From: Cytophagales bacterium
GTDB taxonomy: Bacteria > Bacteroidota > Bacteroidia > Cytophagales > Thermoflexibacteraceae
Length of the DNA stretch: 64,000 bases
Direction: 5' to 3'
NCBI GenBank assembly: GCA_004294445.1
Contig: REAZ01000013.1
Location: forward strand, 1-64,000
A program made the position numbers and the translations under genes. Under the pieces are notes generated by a model. The model ran no database searches and was not told the DNA's origin. It worked only from the letters and a program-made list of their open reading frames with translations. Positions 46,162-55,800 of the stretch are shown piece after piece; within the stretch, counting starts at the first letter, position 1; every line of letters starts with the position of its first letter.

Positions 46162-46392
46162 ATGGAACACCCAAAAGTAAAATACACCAACGGCGAAGTA
46201 ACTATAGTTTGGCAGCCTCATCTATGCACGCACTCAGGCGTTTGCGTCAGAACACTGCCCGAAGTATATCACCCCAAAGAAAAACCGTGGATAAAGCCAG
46301 AGAATGCGAGTACAGAACAGATTGTTGAGCAGGTAAAGAAATGCCCTTCGGGTGCGCTTACTTTTTATATGAATGAAAACATGGAAAAGTAA
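46162..46392 (+). CDS. Fer4_19-type single iron-sulfur domain protein
   Basis: 76 residues with two clusters of Cys: HLCTHSGVCVRTLPEVY and QVKKCPSGALTFY, in the pattern of the (4Fe-4S) mono-cluster Fer4_19 family, which often accompanies OsmC-like or acyl-CoA-related genes. Three Cys are visible plus a His nearby. It sits directly after the OsmC gene. It may hand electrons to that protein (inference). Function not established for the family. Confidence 0.88.
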   Translation: MEHPKVKYTNGEVTIVWQPHLCTHSGVCVRTLPEVYHPKEKPWIKPENASTEQIVEQVKKCPSGALTFYMNENMEK

Positions 46393-46417
46393 GGCTGTTT
46401 TTTTGCCAAAATTGCCA

Positions 46418-46453
46418 AAAGATGTAATCTCTGATAAACGGTTACATCTTTAT
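46418..46453. terminator. Bidirectional terminator
   Basis: 10-bp arms AAAGATGTAA and TTACATCTTT, 14-nt loop, followed by TATTTTTG. Sits between the ferredoxin-like gene and the convergent DUF3667 gene. Confidence 0.6.
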
Positions 46454-46524
46454 TTTTGTTTTGTTACTTAAAAATCGGGCAAATATACTTGCAACAGCGA
46501 ACTCACTTTAAATTTTTCAATTAT

Positions 46525-47679
46525 TTAATAAGTGAAAAAGGAATATGTCATTTCGCCAATTAAGAAAAGTATCAAAGTAGTTATATAAAAAATGGAGAGC
46601 CAAAATATTTTGAACGCAGTAAACCACCAAGATTGTTTATAGACTTTTTTGAAGGCAACGTAAGTATGGAGTAGCCAAACAAAAAATAGGCAAATAGTAG
46701 CAGTCCCCATTGTATCTTGGGGGGCTTCTTTGGATAGGCTAAAGAGCAAAAGAAATATACCATGTATAAAGTAGGCAAAGGATTGGAAATGGAAAGTAAA
46801 AATCAAATGCTCGATATAGAGTCGTTTCGAAAACATATAAAAAATCTTGAGATAAAAAGCAATTAACGGCAGCATCAATATCATCATCAAAGGGATATTG
46901 TTAATTGCATTTAAGATAAACATAGAGAGGTCGTTACGCCCTATTTTCATGGCTTGCTCGGCAGTTTTTAAAGCACGCGGACTTTTCGTTTTCCAGCCTA
47001 TAGAGTCCAAAAAATTAGAAGGAGATAGGTCTTTTCGTCTAACATTTCTCACCATTTTCTGCCAACTAAAAGACTCTCCCTTGCCCTCATTGTTAATGCC
47101 CAAGTTGTTGATGCTAATGATGTCATCTTTTTGTTCGTTTTTTAGCTCATATTTGATTGGTATTTTACGATTTTTGATTTCTTGCACCAAAAAATGTGCT
47201 AAAGAATCCTTTTTTATTCCCTTTCTATCTATCCCCAAACTGTCGGCTAACTCTTTCAGAGATAGCTTAGTAGTATCATTTTCATTATAAATAAAGGCAG
47301 TAGTTACCAACTGGGGCTTGTTGTCCTGATTATCCAAAGAAAGGGTATTTTCCACATTTCTCAAATCAATCGTTTTGGTGAAAATAAGGAAAAATAAAAA
47401 ATTCGTCAGGAGGTATAATCGGACGGGGTGAATATGCCCAACTCTACTACCCTCCAAAAAGGCAGTGGTTAGGTATCCAGGTTTGAATAGAAAAGGCAGT
47501 AGGCTACGCCCAAACATCATATCAAAACTGAAGTAACTAAGTACCGTATCCCAAACTAATACCCTCACAGAAGCCTTATTATTGGTGTTTTCCTGACCGC
47601 ATTGGGGGCAGTAATTATACTTTTTATCTAATGCCAAGCCGCAGTTCAGACAGTTTGCTCCCTTGCGCAGTTTTTTCAT
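46525..47679 (-). CDS. DUF3667 membrane protein with a zinc ribbon
   Basis: 384 residues. It opens with a zinc ribbon, ANCLNCGL (Cys10 and Cys13) and YCPQCGQ (Cys24 and Cys27), then SFDMMFGRSLLPFLFKPGYLTTAFLEGSRVGHIHPVRLYLLTNFLFFLIF, the family's signature, in which the first membrane helix is embedded. A soluble loop (about 110-245) is followed by four more hydrophobic helices. The family is widespread in Bacteroidota; no function is known. Alone between convergent and divergent neighbours. Confidence 0.9.
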   Translation of the reverse strand: MKKLRKGANCLNCGLALDKKYNYCPQCGQENTNNKASVRVLVWDTVLSYFSFDMMFGRSLLPFLFKPGYLTTAFLEGSRVGHIHPVRLYLLTNFLFFLIFTKTIDLRNVENTLSLDNQDNKPQLVTTAFIYNENDTTKLSLKELADSLGIDRKGIKKDSLAHFLVQEIKNRKIPIKYELKNEQKDDIISINNLGINNEGKGESFSWQKMVRNVRRKDLSPSNFLDSIGWKTKSPRALKTAEQAMKIGRNDLSMFILNAINNIPLMMILMLPLIAFYLKIFYMFSKRLYIEHLIFTFHFQSFAYFIHGIFLLLFSLSKEAPQDTMGTATICLFFVWLLHTYVAFKKVYKQSWWFTAFKIFWLSIFYITTLILFLIGEMTYSFFTY

Positions 47680-47797
47680 TTCACAAAATTTAATAATTTA
47701 TTCATTGAAAAAGTAGCTATTTTTTCCAAAAAAAACAATTTTTTGAAGTATTTTTGTTAAGTTTTTAATAAATATAAAAAAAATAGCTTATCGTCAA

Positions 47798-48589
47798 ATG
47801 GAATTTATCGTTCAGGTTGCAACAGAGGAACATTTACATTATGCAGAAACCATTTGTAAGGAAATGGAAGAGTCGGCTCGACAGCGAGGGACAGGCATTG
47901 CAAAGCGAGACCCAGAGTACATCAGACAAAAAATACGCGAAGGGAAGGCAGTAATAGCTATTCAAGAAGATGGCGTATGGGCAGGTTTTTGCTACATAGA
48001 AACTTGGAGCCATGGCAAATATGTGGCAAATTCGGGCTTAATCGTAAATCCACAATTTAGAAAATATGGCTTGGCAACTCGAATCAAACATACCGCTTTT
48101 GACCTTTCGAGAGAGAAGTATCCCGAAGCCAAATTATTTGGTTTGACCACAAGCTCGCCTGTGATGAAAATAAATTCCGAGCTTGGCTACCGCCCCGTTA
48201 CCCTGCCCGAACTTACTGATGACGAGCAATTTTGGAAAGGCTGTCAGAGCTGCGTGAACTATGATATTCTTACGCGCATGAACCGTAAGCATTGCCTTTG
48301 CGTGGGCATGATTTATGACCCCACCGAGCATCAGAAACCTGAAAACGAGCAAGTGAAAATGCCTGAAATACAGATAAATACAGCCACTTCTGAGGCAGCT
48401 AACGCACCAAAAATAGTCATAGGCAAGAACTTGCAGCAGAGAAAATTTAATTTTAACCAAAAGAAAAAATTGTTTGAACGCTGGCTGAGAATCAAAGCAA
48501 ATATTTTGCTCAAACGCTTCCGAAAAGACGAAAGCGACAAGAATGCAACGGTAAAAAAACAAATAAAAAAGGAAGTAGTAGAAATATAA
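47798..48589 (+). CDS. GNAT family N-acetyltransferase of the arginine pathway
   Basis: 263 residues, cytoplasmic. GNAT acetyl-CoA core: GVWAGFCYIETWSHGKYVANSGLIVNPQFRKYGLATRI, with the R-x-x-G-x-A-type pyrophosphate loop near residue 90. Bacteroidota often carry an ArgA-type GNAT in front of argG; this placement (39 bp upstream, same strand) suggests it acylates glutamate or ornithine for arginine synthesis. The last 90 residues (basic, helical) have no clear family match. The other arginine genes (argB, argC, argD, argH) are not in the window. Confidence 0.85.
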   Translation: MEFIVQVATEEHLHYAETICKEMEESARQRGTGIAKRDPEYIRQKIREGKAVIAIQEDGVWAGFCYIETWSHGKYVANSGLIVNPQFRKYGLATRIKHTAFDLSREKYPEAKLFGLTTSSPVMKINSELGYRPVTLPELTDDEQFWKGCQSCVNYDILTRMNRKHCLCVGMIYDPTEHQKPENEQVKMPEIQINTATSEAANAPKIVIGKNLQQRKFNFNQKKKLFERWLRIKANILLKRFRKDESDKNATVKKQIKKEVVEI

Positions 48590-48628
48590 AATCTCACTTA
48601 CATAATCTAATAATATTATTACAAAACA

Positions 48629-49819
48629 ATGAAAGACAAGGTTGTACTCGCTTTTAGCGGAGGTTTAGATACCTCTTACTGTGCTATTTACTTAGATAAA
48701 GAGCAAAATTTGGAAGTATATTCTGCTATAGTGAACACAGGTGGTTTTAGCAGTGAAGAACTCCGCAAAATTGAGGAAAAAGCATATTCGCTTGGGGTGA
48801 GCAAGCACGTTTGCTTAGAGCAAACACAATACTATTATGAGAAGTGCATACGCTACATGATTTTTGGTAATGTGCTGAGAAACAACACTTATCCGCTTTC
48901 TGTAAGTGCGGAAAGAATGTTCCAAGCCTTAGCGATTGCCAACTATGCCAAAGAAGTAGGGGCGAAATATATAGCACATGGCAGCACAGGGGCGGGCAAT
49001 GACCAAGTGCGTTTTGATTTAGTTTTCCAAATATTAGCTCCTGAAATTCAGATAATTACCCCTATTCGCGATAAAAAATTGGCAAGGGAGGAGGAAATAG
49101 AGTACCTCAAAAGCCATGGAGTAGTAGCAAACTGGGAAAAAGCAAAATATTCTATCAATCAGGGCATTTGGGGGACGAGCGTAGGCGGCAAAGAAACACT
49201 TACTTCGCACCTATCCTTGCCCGAAGAAGCCTATCCGAGCCAGTTGCAAAGAACTGATAGCCAAGAAGTAGAGATTACTTTCGAAAATGGAGAGCCTGTG
49301 GCACTCAACGGTGAAAAATTAGGAAGTGTGGCGGTTATTCAAACCCTCACCCAAATAGCTTCGCAGTATGCTATTGGGCGCGATATTCACGTAGGTGATA
49401 CCATTATTGGCATCAAAGGGCGTGTAGGTTTCGAGGCTCCCGCTTCTCTGATAACGATAAAGGCACACCATGCCCTCGAAAAGCATACACTTACCAAGTG
49501 GCAAATGTATTGGAAAGAGCAGCTGGGAAATTGGTACGGAATGTTGCTACACGAAGGGCAATATCTGGAGCCTGTGATGCGAAATGTAGAAACATTCTTG
49601 GAAGACACGCAAAAGAATGTCAGTGGGAAAGTAAAAGTAAAACTGATGCCTTATCGCTTTGAAATTCAAGGAATTGAATCGCCACACGACCTTATGTCAT
49701 CTAAGTTTGGCTCTTACGGCGAAATGAACAATGCGTGGTCGGGCGAAGATGTCAAAGGCTTTACCAAGATTGTAAGCAATCAGATGAAAATTTATTATCA
49801 GACGAACCCAACAAGCTAA
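48629..49819 (+). CDS. argG: Argininosuccinate synthase
   Basis: 396 residues; joins citrulline and aspartate with ATP in arginine synthesis. The ATP loop AFSGGLDTSYC lies near the start; YIAHGSTGAGNDQVRFD (substrate-binding) near residue 115 and KGRVGFEAPASLITIKAHHALEK near 270 fit the family. Length normal. The following gene starts with ATG directly after the TAA. The GNAT gene lies upstream. In many Bacteroidota argC or argD follow argG; here they do not. Confidence 0.96.
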   Translation: MKDKVVLAFSGGLDTSYCAIYLDKEQNLEVYSAIVNTGGFSSEELRKIEEKAYSLGVSKHVCLEQTQYYYEKCIRYMIFGNVLRNNTYPLSVSAERMFQALAIANYAKEVGAKYIAHGSTGAGNDQVRFDLVFQILAPEIQIITPIRDKKLAREEEIEYLKSHGVVANWEKAKYSINQGIWGTSVGGKETLTSHLSLPEEAYPSQLQRTDSQEVEITFENGEPVALNGEKLGSVAVIQTLTQIASQYAIGRDIHVGDTIIGIKGRVGFEAPASLITIKAHHALEKHTLTKWQMYWKEQLGNWYGMLLHEGQYLEPVMRNVETFLEDTQKNVSGKVKVKLMPYRFEIQGIESPHDLMSSKFGSYGEMNNAWSGEDVKGFTKIVSNQMKIYYQTNPTS

Positions 49820-50248
49820 ATGATAGTTTGCAAACCCAATTCATCTGTCCAAATAGTGCTTTTTACCCTCCTTGCCGTAGCTTATGGCATTACTTTTTTG
49901 CTCATAGGCTATGTAGCGGGAGGGCATCAGTCCGTATGGCTTTATATAGGGGCTGTTGTGTCTATTATTTTCTCTATATTGTTCACAGTCAAGGTTTTAA
50001 CGGGCTATAAAACTCTTTCTATCGAAAAAGATAAAATTGCGGTGAAGTATTTATTTCGTACCTATTCATTCCATACAAAGCAGCTAAGTTCGTGGGAAGA
50101 AATAGAAATAAAAACATATAATAATCAGGTATTCAAGCAGATAGATTTAATTTTTGGGCAGCAAAAAGTAAGTTTTAATAGCCAAGAGCATAGCAATTAT
50201 GACAAGTTGGTGCAGTTTCTGCGAAAGAATATTAAAAAAATCTCTTAA
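49820..50248 (+). CDS. Two-helix membrane protein translated directly after argG
   Basis: 142 residues. Two membrane helices (VLFTLLAVAYGITFLLIGYVA and SVWLYIGAVVSIIFSILFTV), then a soluble beta-rich C-terminal part with repeated polar strands, resembling a PH-like domain. The ATG follows the argG stop with no gap, so translation is coupled. I do not recognise the family. A link to arginine is position only. Confidence 0.65.
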   Translation: MIVCKPNSSVQIVLFTLLAVAYGITFLLIGYVAGGHQSVWLYIGAVVSIIFSILFTVKVLTGYKTLSIEKDKIAVKYLFRTYSFHTKQLSSWEEIEIKTYNNQVFKQIDLIFGQQKVSFNSQEHSNYDKLVQFLRKNIKKIS

Positions 50249-50322
50249 ATTTTTTAATTTTTTGAATATTTGCGGGAATCAAAAAAATCAATGGTAGTAA
50301 TAAACAAGTAATGCTAAAACGC

Positions 50323-50349
50323 CGTTGCGCGGTGTTTTCACCCGCAACG
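50323..50349. repeat. GC-rich hairpin between two genes
   Basis: Arms CGTTGCGCGGTG and CACCCGCAACG, 11 pairs with one bulged C, loop TTTT. Much richer in GC than its surroundings. No T-run follows, so it is not a standard terminator. Single copy seen in the window. Confidence 0.6.
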
Positions 50350-50386
50350 CAACCTTACATCTTCAACACCGCCAAATCATTAAAGT

Positions 50387-52516
50387 ATGAGAAAGCAACA
50401 AATTTTTCTGTTATTACTTTTCTTTCCAACCATTTCCCTACAGGCACAGAATAAATTCCCTTTTGCTCTCAAAGAAACCATCATCAGAATAGATACGGCA
50501 ACTTATACATGGTCGGCAAATGCAGTCAGTTACCAAGATGCCAAGTTTCTTTCTTTTCGGTATGAAAAAAACAATCCTATTTGCGAAGTGGAATTATATC
50601 CGCTTCATATACAGCAAATTAATCATATAAAACTACTGCCTTCTGCCGATTACGAAGTTCTCGATTCCGTAAACAAAGTAGGGCAGGAGTATTTTCGCTT
50701 CAAAGTACGTTTTCAAAATCTTGATGAAAGTAACTTCTTAGTTTTTAATTTTATCATTGATAATGAGGGAGATAGAGGCAGAGAGAATGTCCAACAAATA
50801 AAACTTTTTCCCTATACCCAAGTTCGGGCAAAGCTATTTTTGAAAGACAATGAACTCTACATAGGGGAGGAGCGGGTTTTCGAAATAGATGTTGATAAAT
50901 TCCAACTCATTCGCGCTACTAATCAATGGACTGAAAATGAAGCCATTAACTACAAAATAAGCGAAAAAAATGGAAAGGTCTATTTGCATATTTTCCCGAC
51001 CCAAGAAAATGCACAAATGCTTAACTTGCAGCTATTTACCACCAAGCCATTCATTGCTAATGGCAAAATAACTTCGATGCTGCCCCTTATGCAGGTCAAT
51101 TTTAATGTGCGCCAAAGTCGACTTGCTTTTTTGGAAGCAGATAAAAAAGACGTAACTCTTCATGATGACTTCACCGTAGGCACAGAAATATTGATAGAGC
51201 ATCACCACAAATTACAGATGCAAAAGACGTATCGAATTGAAAACCAAGAAGAAAGCGGCGGATATTTGGTTGGGGAAATTTTCACTAAAAGCAAACTGAG
51301 CAATAATAAGGTGCTTGCTATCTTGCGTTTGTACGCCCTGCACCGCACTACCGATGGCTATCTTTACCTCAAAGATGGCGACAAATCGCAGTTTATCACC
51401 AACTTCGAGATTACGCCCAAAATGCAAATTGCTAAGGTAAGTTTACAGAAAGAAGGTGGCGACTGGTCGGGAGATTTGAGTGTACATGCGGGCGAAAGTA
51501 TAGAGGTAAAAATAGAAGGAACAGCACTTAACAAGGCAAACTTTCGGTTTGAAGGCTTGGCAGAAATCAAAACTGACTCCGTAGTAAAAACAGAGAATAT
51601 GCAACTTTTTAAGCTAAAAATTCCTGCAAACATCTCGAAACGGAAAATTTTTATCTACGATAACAACCAACCTACGGCTTATGCCCTCAATATCAAAGAG
51701 CAACAAAAACCTCATGCCCTCGACTTTGTGGATATTGACTTTGGAGCAGGAGATGTAAAAATCACTGATTTGAACCAACCTATTTTGTACTATGAAACGG
51801 TGCGTAGCATTATTTTGTCTTTTCGCCCTGACAAAATAGATGCCGAAAACAAGTTTTTTGGGCGACAGATTCTCTCTATTGACATCAAAATTACTGGGGC
51901 AAATAGACAACTGATAGAGGTAGCAACGATTCCCCGAATTGTGATTTGCCCTGACGAAAATGCCACTCGTTTCGCTTTTTACGACAAGAAAGATTGCAGT
52001 ACTAACGATATTAACCTCAATAATTTCATCAGCCGCAAAACGCATGAATTGGAGGACTGGAGTAGGATAGAACTGACCATCAGGCACAAAGCAGACGAAC
52101 ATGGTGGAAATGCGGGCTTTACCCAAAAAATAGAAATTATTTTGGCGAAATATACCAACTTTGATATAGATGTTTCCTTTCCTGCGGGCTTGCTCACCAA
52201 AAAAATTGGAGATAGTGATTTTAGCTCTCTGGGCGGAATTAGCATTGCCGCCATCGCTCAGTTTAAGTTTTTTCGCCCTAACAAAATTGCCCAACTGCGT
52301 CCCTATCGCATAGGCATTGGGGCATTAGCGCTGGATGCCTTCAATCTTCGAGATACGAATACCAACCGTGACTTGGGCATAGTAGTCATAGGCTCGCTGT
52401 ACCCGTCTCGGCGCGATGCCAAGCTAAGTTTTCCTCTTTTCTTAGGGTTTGGCTATTTGGTAAAGCAAGAACGTTGGTTCTATCTGCTCGGACCTGGCAT
52501 ACGTGTGAACTTGTAG
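50387..52516 (+). CDS. Large secreted protein of unknown function
   Basis: 709 residues with a signal peptide (IFLLLLFFPTISLQAQ). The rest is mostly beta strands, alternating hydrophobic and charged, with no catalytic motif that I can identify. It ends without a type IX tail. The last 130 residues (GGISIAAIAQFKF, RIGIGALALDAFNL and SLYPSRRDAKLSFPLFLGFGYLV) look like membrane-spanning strands of an outer-membrane barrel. So it may be an unusual outer-membrane or periplasmic protein. No partner gene nearby. Confidence 0.7.
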   Translation: MRKQQIFLLLLFFPTISLQAQNKFPFALKETIIRIDTATYTWSANAVSYQDAKFLSFRYEKNNPICEVELYPLHIQQINHIKLLPSADYEVLDSVNKVGQEYFRFKVRFQNLDESNFLVFNFIIDNEGDRGRENVQQIKLFPYTQVRAKLFLKDNELYIGEERVFEIDVDKFQLIRATNQWTENEAINYKISEKNGKVYLHIFPTQENAQMLNLQLFTTKPFIANGKITSMLPLMQVNFNVRQSRLAFLEADKKDVTLHDDFTVGTEILIEHHHKLQMQKTYRIENQEESGGYLVGEIFTKSKLSNNKVLAILRLYALHRTTDGYLYLKDGDKSQFITNFEITPKMQIAKVSLQKEGGDWSGDLSVHAGESIEVKIEGTALNKANFRFEGLAEIKTDSVVKTENMQLFKLKIPANISKRKIFIYDNNQPTAYALNIKEQQKPHALDFVDIDFGAGDVKITDLNQPILYYETVRSIILSFRPDKIDAENKFFGRQILSIDIKITGANRQLIEVATIPRIVICPDENATRFAFYDKKDCSTNDINLNNFISRKTHELEDWSRIELTIRHKADEHGGNAGFTQKIEIILAKYTNFDIDVSFPAGLLTKKIGDSDFSSLGGISIAAIAQFKFFRPNKIAQLRPYRIGIGALALDAFNLRDTNTNRDLGIVVIGSLYPSRRDAKLSFPLFLGFGYLVKQERWFYLLGPGIRVNL

Positions 52517-52823
52517 AACAAAGTAACATTTAGGAAAAAGGGAAACAGGATAGATTTTTTTTATTTGAGCTTACTTATGTAATATATTGATTATTATTGC
52601 TTTAAATCTTAAAAAAATCAGTATAATACTATTTGTTTCAAAACTTAACATTTTTTTTTTGAATTTTGTTTTAAATAATTATAACTTGCGACATTAAAAT
52701 AGGTTAAAAAAAATAATAAGCCTACCTAATTCCCAAACAATTAGATGGAAAAAGTCTTTTTGCACAGAATAGCTTATTTTATTTTATTTAATTTTCAGTC
52801 TATCAAAATTTAACAATTAAAAG
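52517..52823. other. AT-rich leader region before the first SusC gene
   Basis: 307 bp, AT-rich. It holds a promoter match at 52658-52688; the T-rich and A-rich runs have no other pattern. No gene seen. Confidence 0.5.
52658..52688 (+). promoter_or_regulatory. Possible promoter of the first SusC/SusD locus
   Basis: TTTG (52658-52661), 20 nt, then TAACTTG, one base short of TAnnTTTG. The leader would be about 130 nt. Confidence 0.35.
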
Positions 52824-55800
52824 ATGAAACGACTCTTACTTGTAGGAATACTTAGCGTATTCTTTTTTGGGTACCTGTCCGCTCAAGACCGCACTATTTC
52901 TGGTACGGTAACTTCGGGTGAAGACAAATCTACCTTGCCGGGCGTAAACGTTGTGGCAAAAGGCACGAATGTCGGTGTAATTACTGACATGGACGGCAAG
53001 TACAAATTAAGCGTACCTGCAGGCGTTACTAAATTGCTTTTCTCTTTCGTGGGTTTCACTTCTCAGGAAGTAGAGATTGGCAACCAAACTACGATTGATA
53101 TTGCCTTAGCGCCAGACACGAAGCAATTGAGCGAAATTGTAGTAACGGCTATCGGTATTCAGAGAGAGAAAAAAGCCTTAGGTTATGCAGTAGCAAACCT
53201 TGGCGGTGAGAAAATGCAACAAATCTCTGAGCCTGACGCTGTGCGCGGTATGCAAGGCAAAATGGCGGGTGTGAACATTCAAGGTTCTGGTGGTGCGCCC
53301 GGTCAATCTACCAAAATCAACATTCGCGGTAACTCTTCGCTTACAGGCAATACTCAACCGCTATTCGTAGTGGACGGTATTCCTTTCGATAACCAAGTAA
53401 GTCAAGACGGTAATGGTGCTACGGCAGGTGCAGCCACCAATACACAATCTACCAACCGTGCATTTGACATTGACCCGAACAACATCGAGTCTATGACTGT
53501 ATTGAAAGGTGCTGCTGCTGCTGCTCTTTATGGCTCACGCGCTACGAATGGCGTTATCGTAATTACTACAAAGGCAAGCAAGAAGAAAACAAATAAAGGT
53601 TTAGAGGTTACTTTTAACTCTTCTGCTTCTTTGGAAAAAATTGCTGGTATCCCTGTGTATCAAGATGTGTATGGTCAAGGTTCTAACCAAGTGTATAACG
53701 GAGGTTTCATTGGTAACTGGGGTTCTCCTTTTGCAGAATATGTAGATCAAATTAACTCTAAATATGGTACGAACTATTCTAAAGTAATTGTGCCAGGTTA
53801 TCCTGAAGGAACAGTACCTCACCCAATGGTGGGTATTCCTTACACTTCTGCTCGCTATAGAGGTGTGTTCCCTGAGTTCTTGGATGCAAACGGAAACGCA
53901 ATTCCTGTACCTTACAAACCAAATGACATTGTAGGCGGGTTTTTCCAAGATGGTTATTTGGTGGAAAATAGCTTAAACGTTGCTTCTGGTACGGAAAAAG
54001 GTAGTATGGTTGCTACTGTTTCTCGCATGACTAACGAAGGTATCATGCCCGGCTCTAAGTCTTCTCGTACGAACCTTAGCTTTGGCGGTCAGGGTGCTTT
54101 GGCGAACGGTCTGATAGTAGCAGGTAACGTAAACTACGTAAATACTACAGTAGGTGGTCCTCCTTCGGCAGCAGGTGCTTTCGCTGACTATGGTACGGCA
54201 GGCGCGCCTTCTATTTATTCTCGTTTGTTCTACTTACCAAGGAATTTCGATTTGAACAATTATCCTTTCGAGAATCCTGCTGACCAATCTAACGTATTCT
54301 ATCGTGCATTGGACAACCCAAGATGGCTTGCAAAATATGCATCTTACAATAGTAATGTAAACCGTGTATATGGTAACATGACACTTTCTTATGACGTATT
54401 GCCTTGGTTGAACTTGGTAGCAAAAGGCGGTGTAAACACTTATGCGGAGAATAGAAGAATCATCTCTCCAAGAGGTGGTGTTTTTGATGCACTCGGTACT
54501 GTTATTACTACAGATTTGGGAAATACAGAGATGGACTATAACTTCATCGCTACTGCTTCCAAAGATTTCACCGAAGATTTGGGCTTGCGCGCTATAGTAG
54601 GTTATAACATGAACCAAAGAGATTACTATTTCAGAAGCACAAGAGGGGCAAACATTATTTCTACAGGTTTGAACCTTACTAACTCTACTTCTTCTCAGTT
54701 TTCTGATTCAGATTTCAAGAGAAAGCAAAGATTCTATGCAGTTTATACAGACATCTCTTTGACTTACAAAGATTATTTGTTCTTCAACTTTGTAGCTCGT
54801 AATGACTGGACTTCTACTTTGCCTCAAGGCTCTAACAGCTATTTCTATCCTGGAGCAAGTGTGTCTTTTGTACTTTCTGAGGCATTGGGCATTGAAAGCA
54901 AGTGGTTGAACTATGCTAAGTTGAGAGCATCTATTACCAAAGTAGGTAATGAGCCAAGACCATATCTGACAAGCACTTTCTACAATATCAATCAGCCGTT
55001 TACAACTGCGGGTGGTTCTATCCAAAACCAAGCAAGTTTGAGCAACACTTTAGGCAATCCGAACTTGAAGCCTGAGTTTACTACAGAAACAGAATTTGGT
55101 GGTGAGTTCAAATTGGTGAATAGCAGAGTAAACGTAGATATTACTTACTTCAACAGAACTTCTACTCAGCAGTTGGTACAGTCTGCCGTAGCTCCTTCAA
55201 GCGGTTTCACAAGCTATTGGACAAACGCGGGCGAAATCCAAAACAAAGGATGGGAAATTGGTCTGGATTTAACTCCCGTACAGTTGGACAACGGATTCCG
55301 TTGGAATATGTATGCAGCTTTCACACGTATCCGTTCTTTGGTAAAAGATGCGGGTCCTGCGGGTCAAATCATCATCGAGGGCTTTGGTATTAACGGCGTG
55401 CAGACTATCCACAAAAATGGAGAGCAGTACGGACAGATATTCGCTCCAAAAAATGCAAGAGATGCAAGCGGTAATCTATTGATTAACCCAAATGACGGTC
55501 TTCCATTTATCCTTCCTCAGTCTGACATTGTTGGTAATCCAAACCCTAACTTCTTGTTAGGTATCACGAATACATTGTCTTGGAAAGGTATTTCTCTTTC
55601 TGCATTGCTTGATTGGAAGCAAGGCGGTCAGATGTACTCTTTCACTGCGGCTTCTCTATTGCTTAGAGGTCAGTTGAAAGGTTCGGAAGACAGAGAGGCA
55701 TTGCGCGTAATACCAGGTGTATTGGGCAATACTGCTACGTATGAGCCATTATTGGGCGGAGACGGTCAGCCTATCAAAAACACTATTGGTACTTCTGCTT

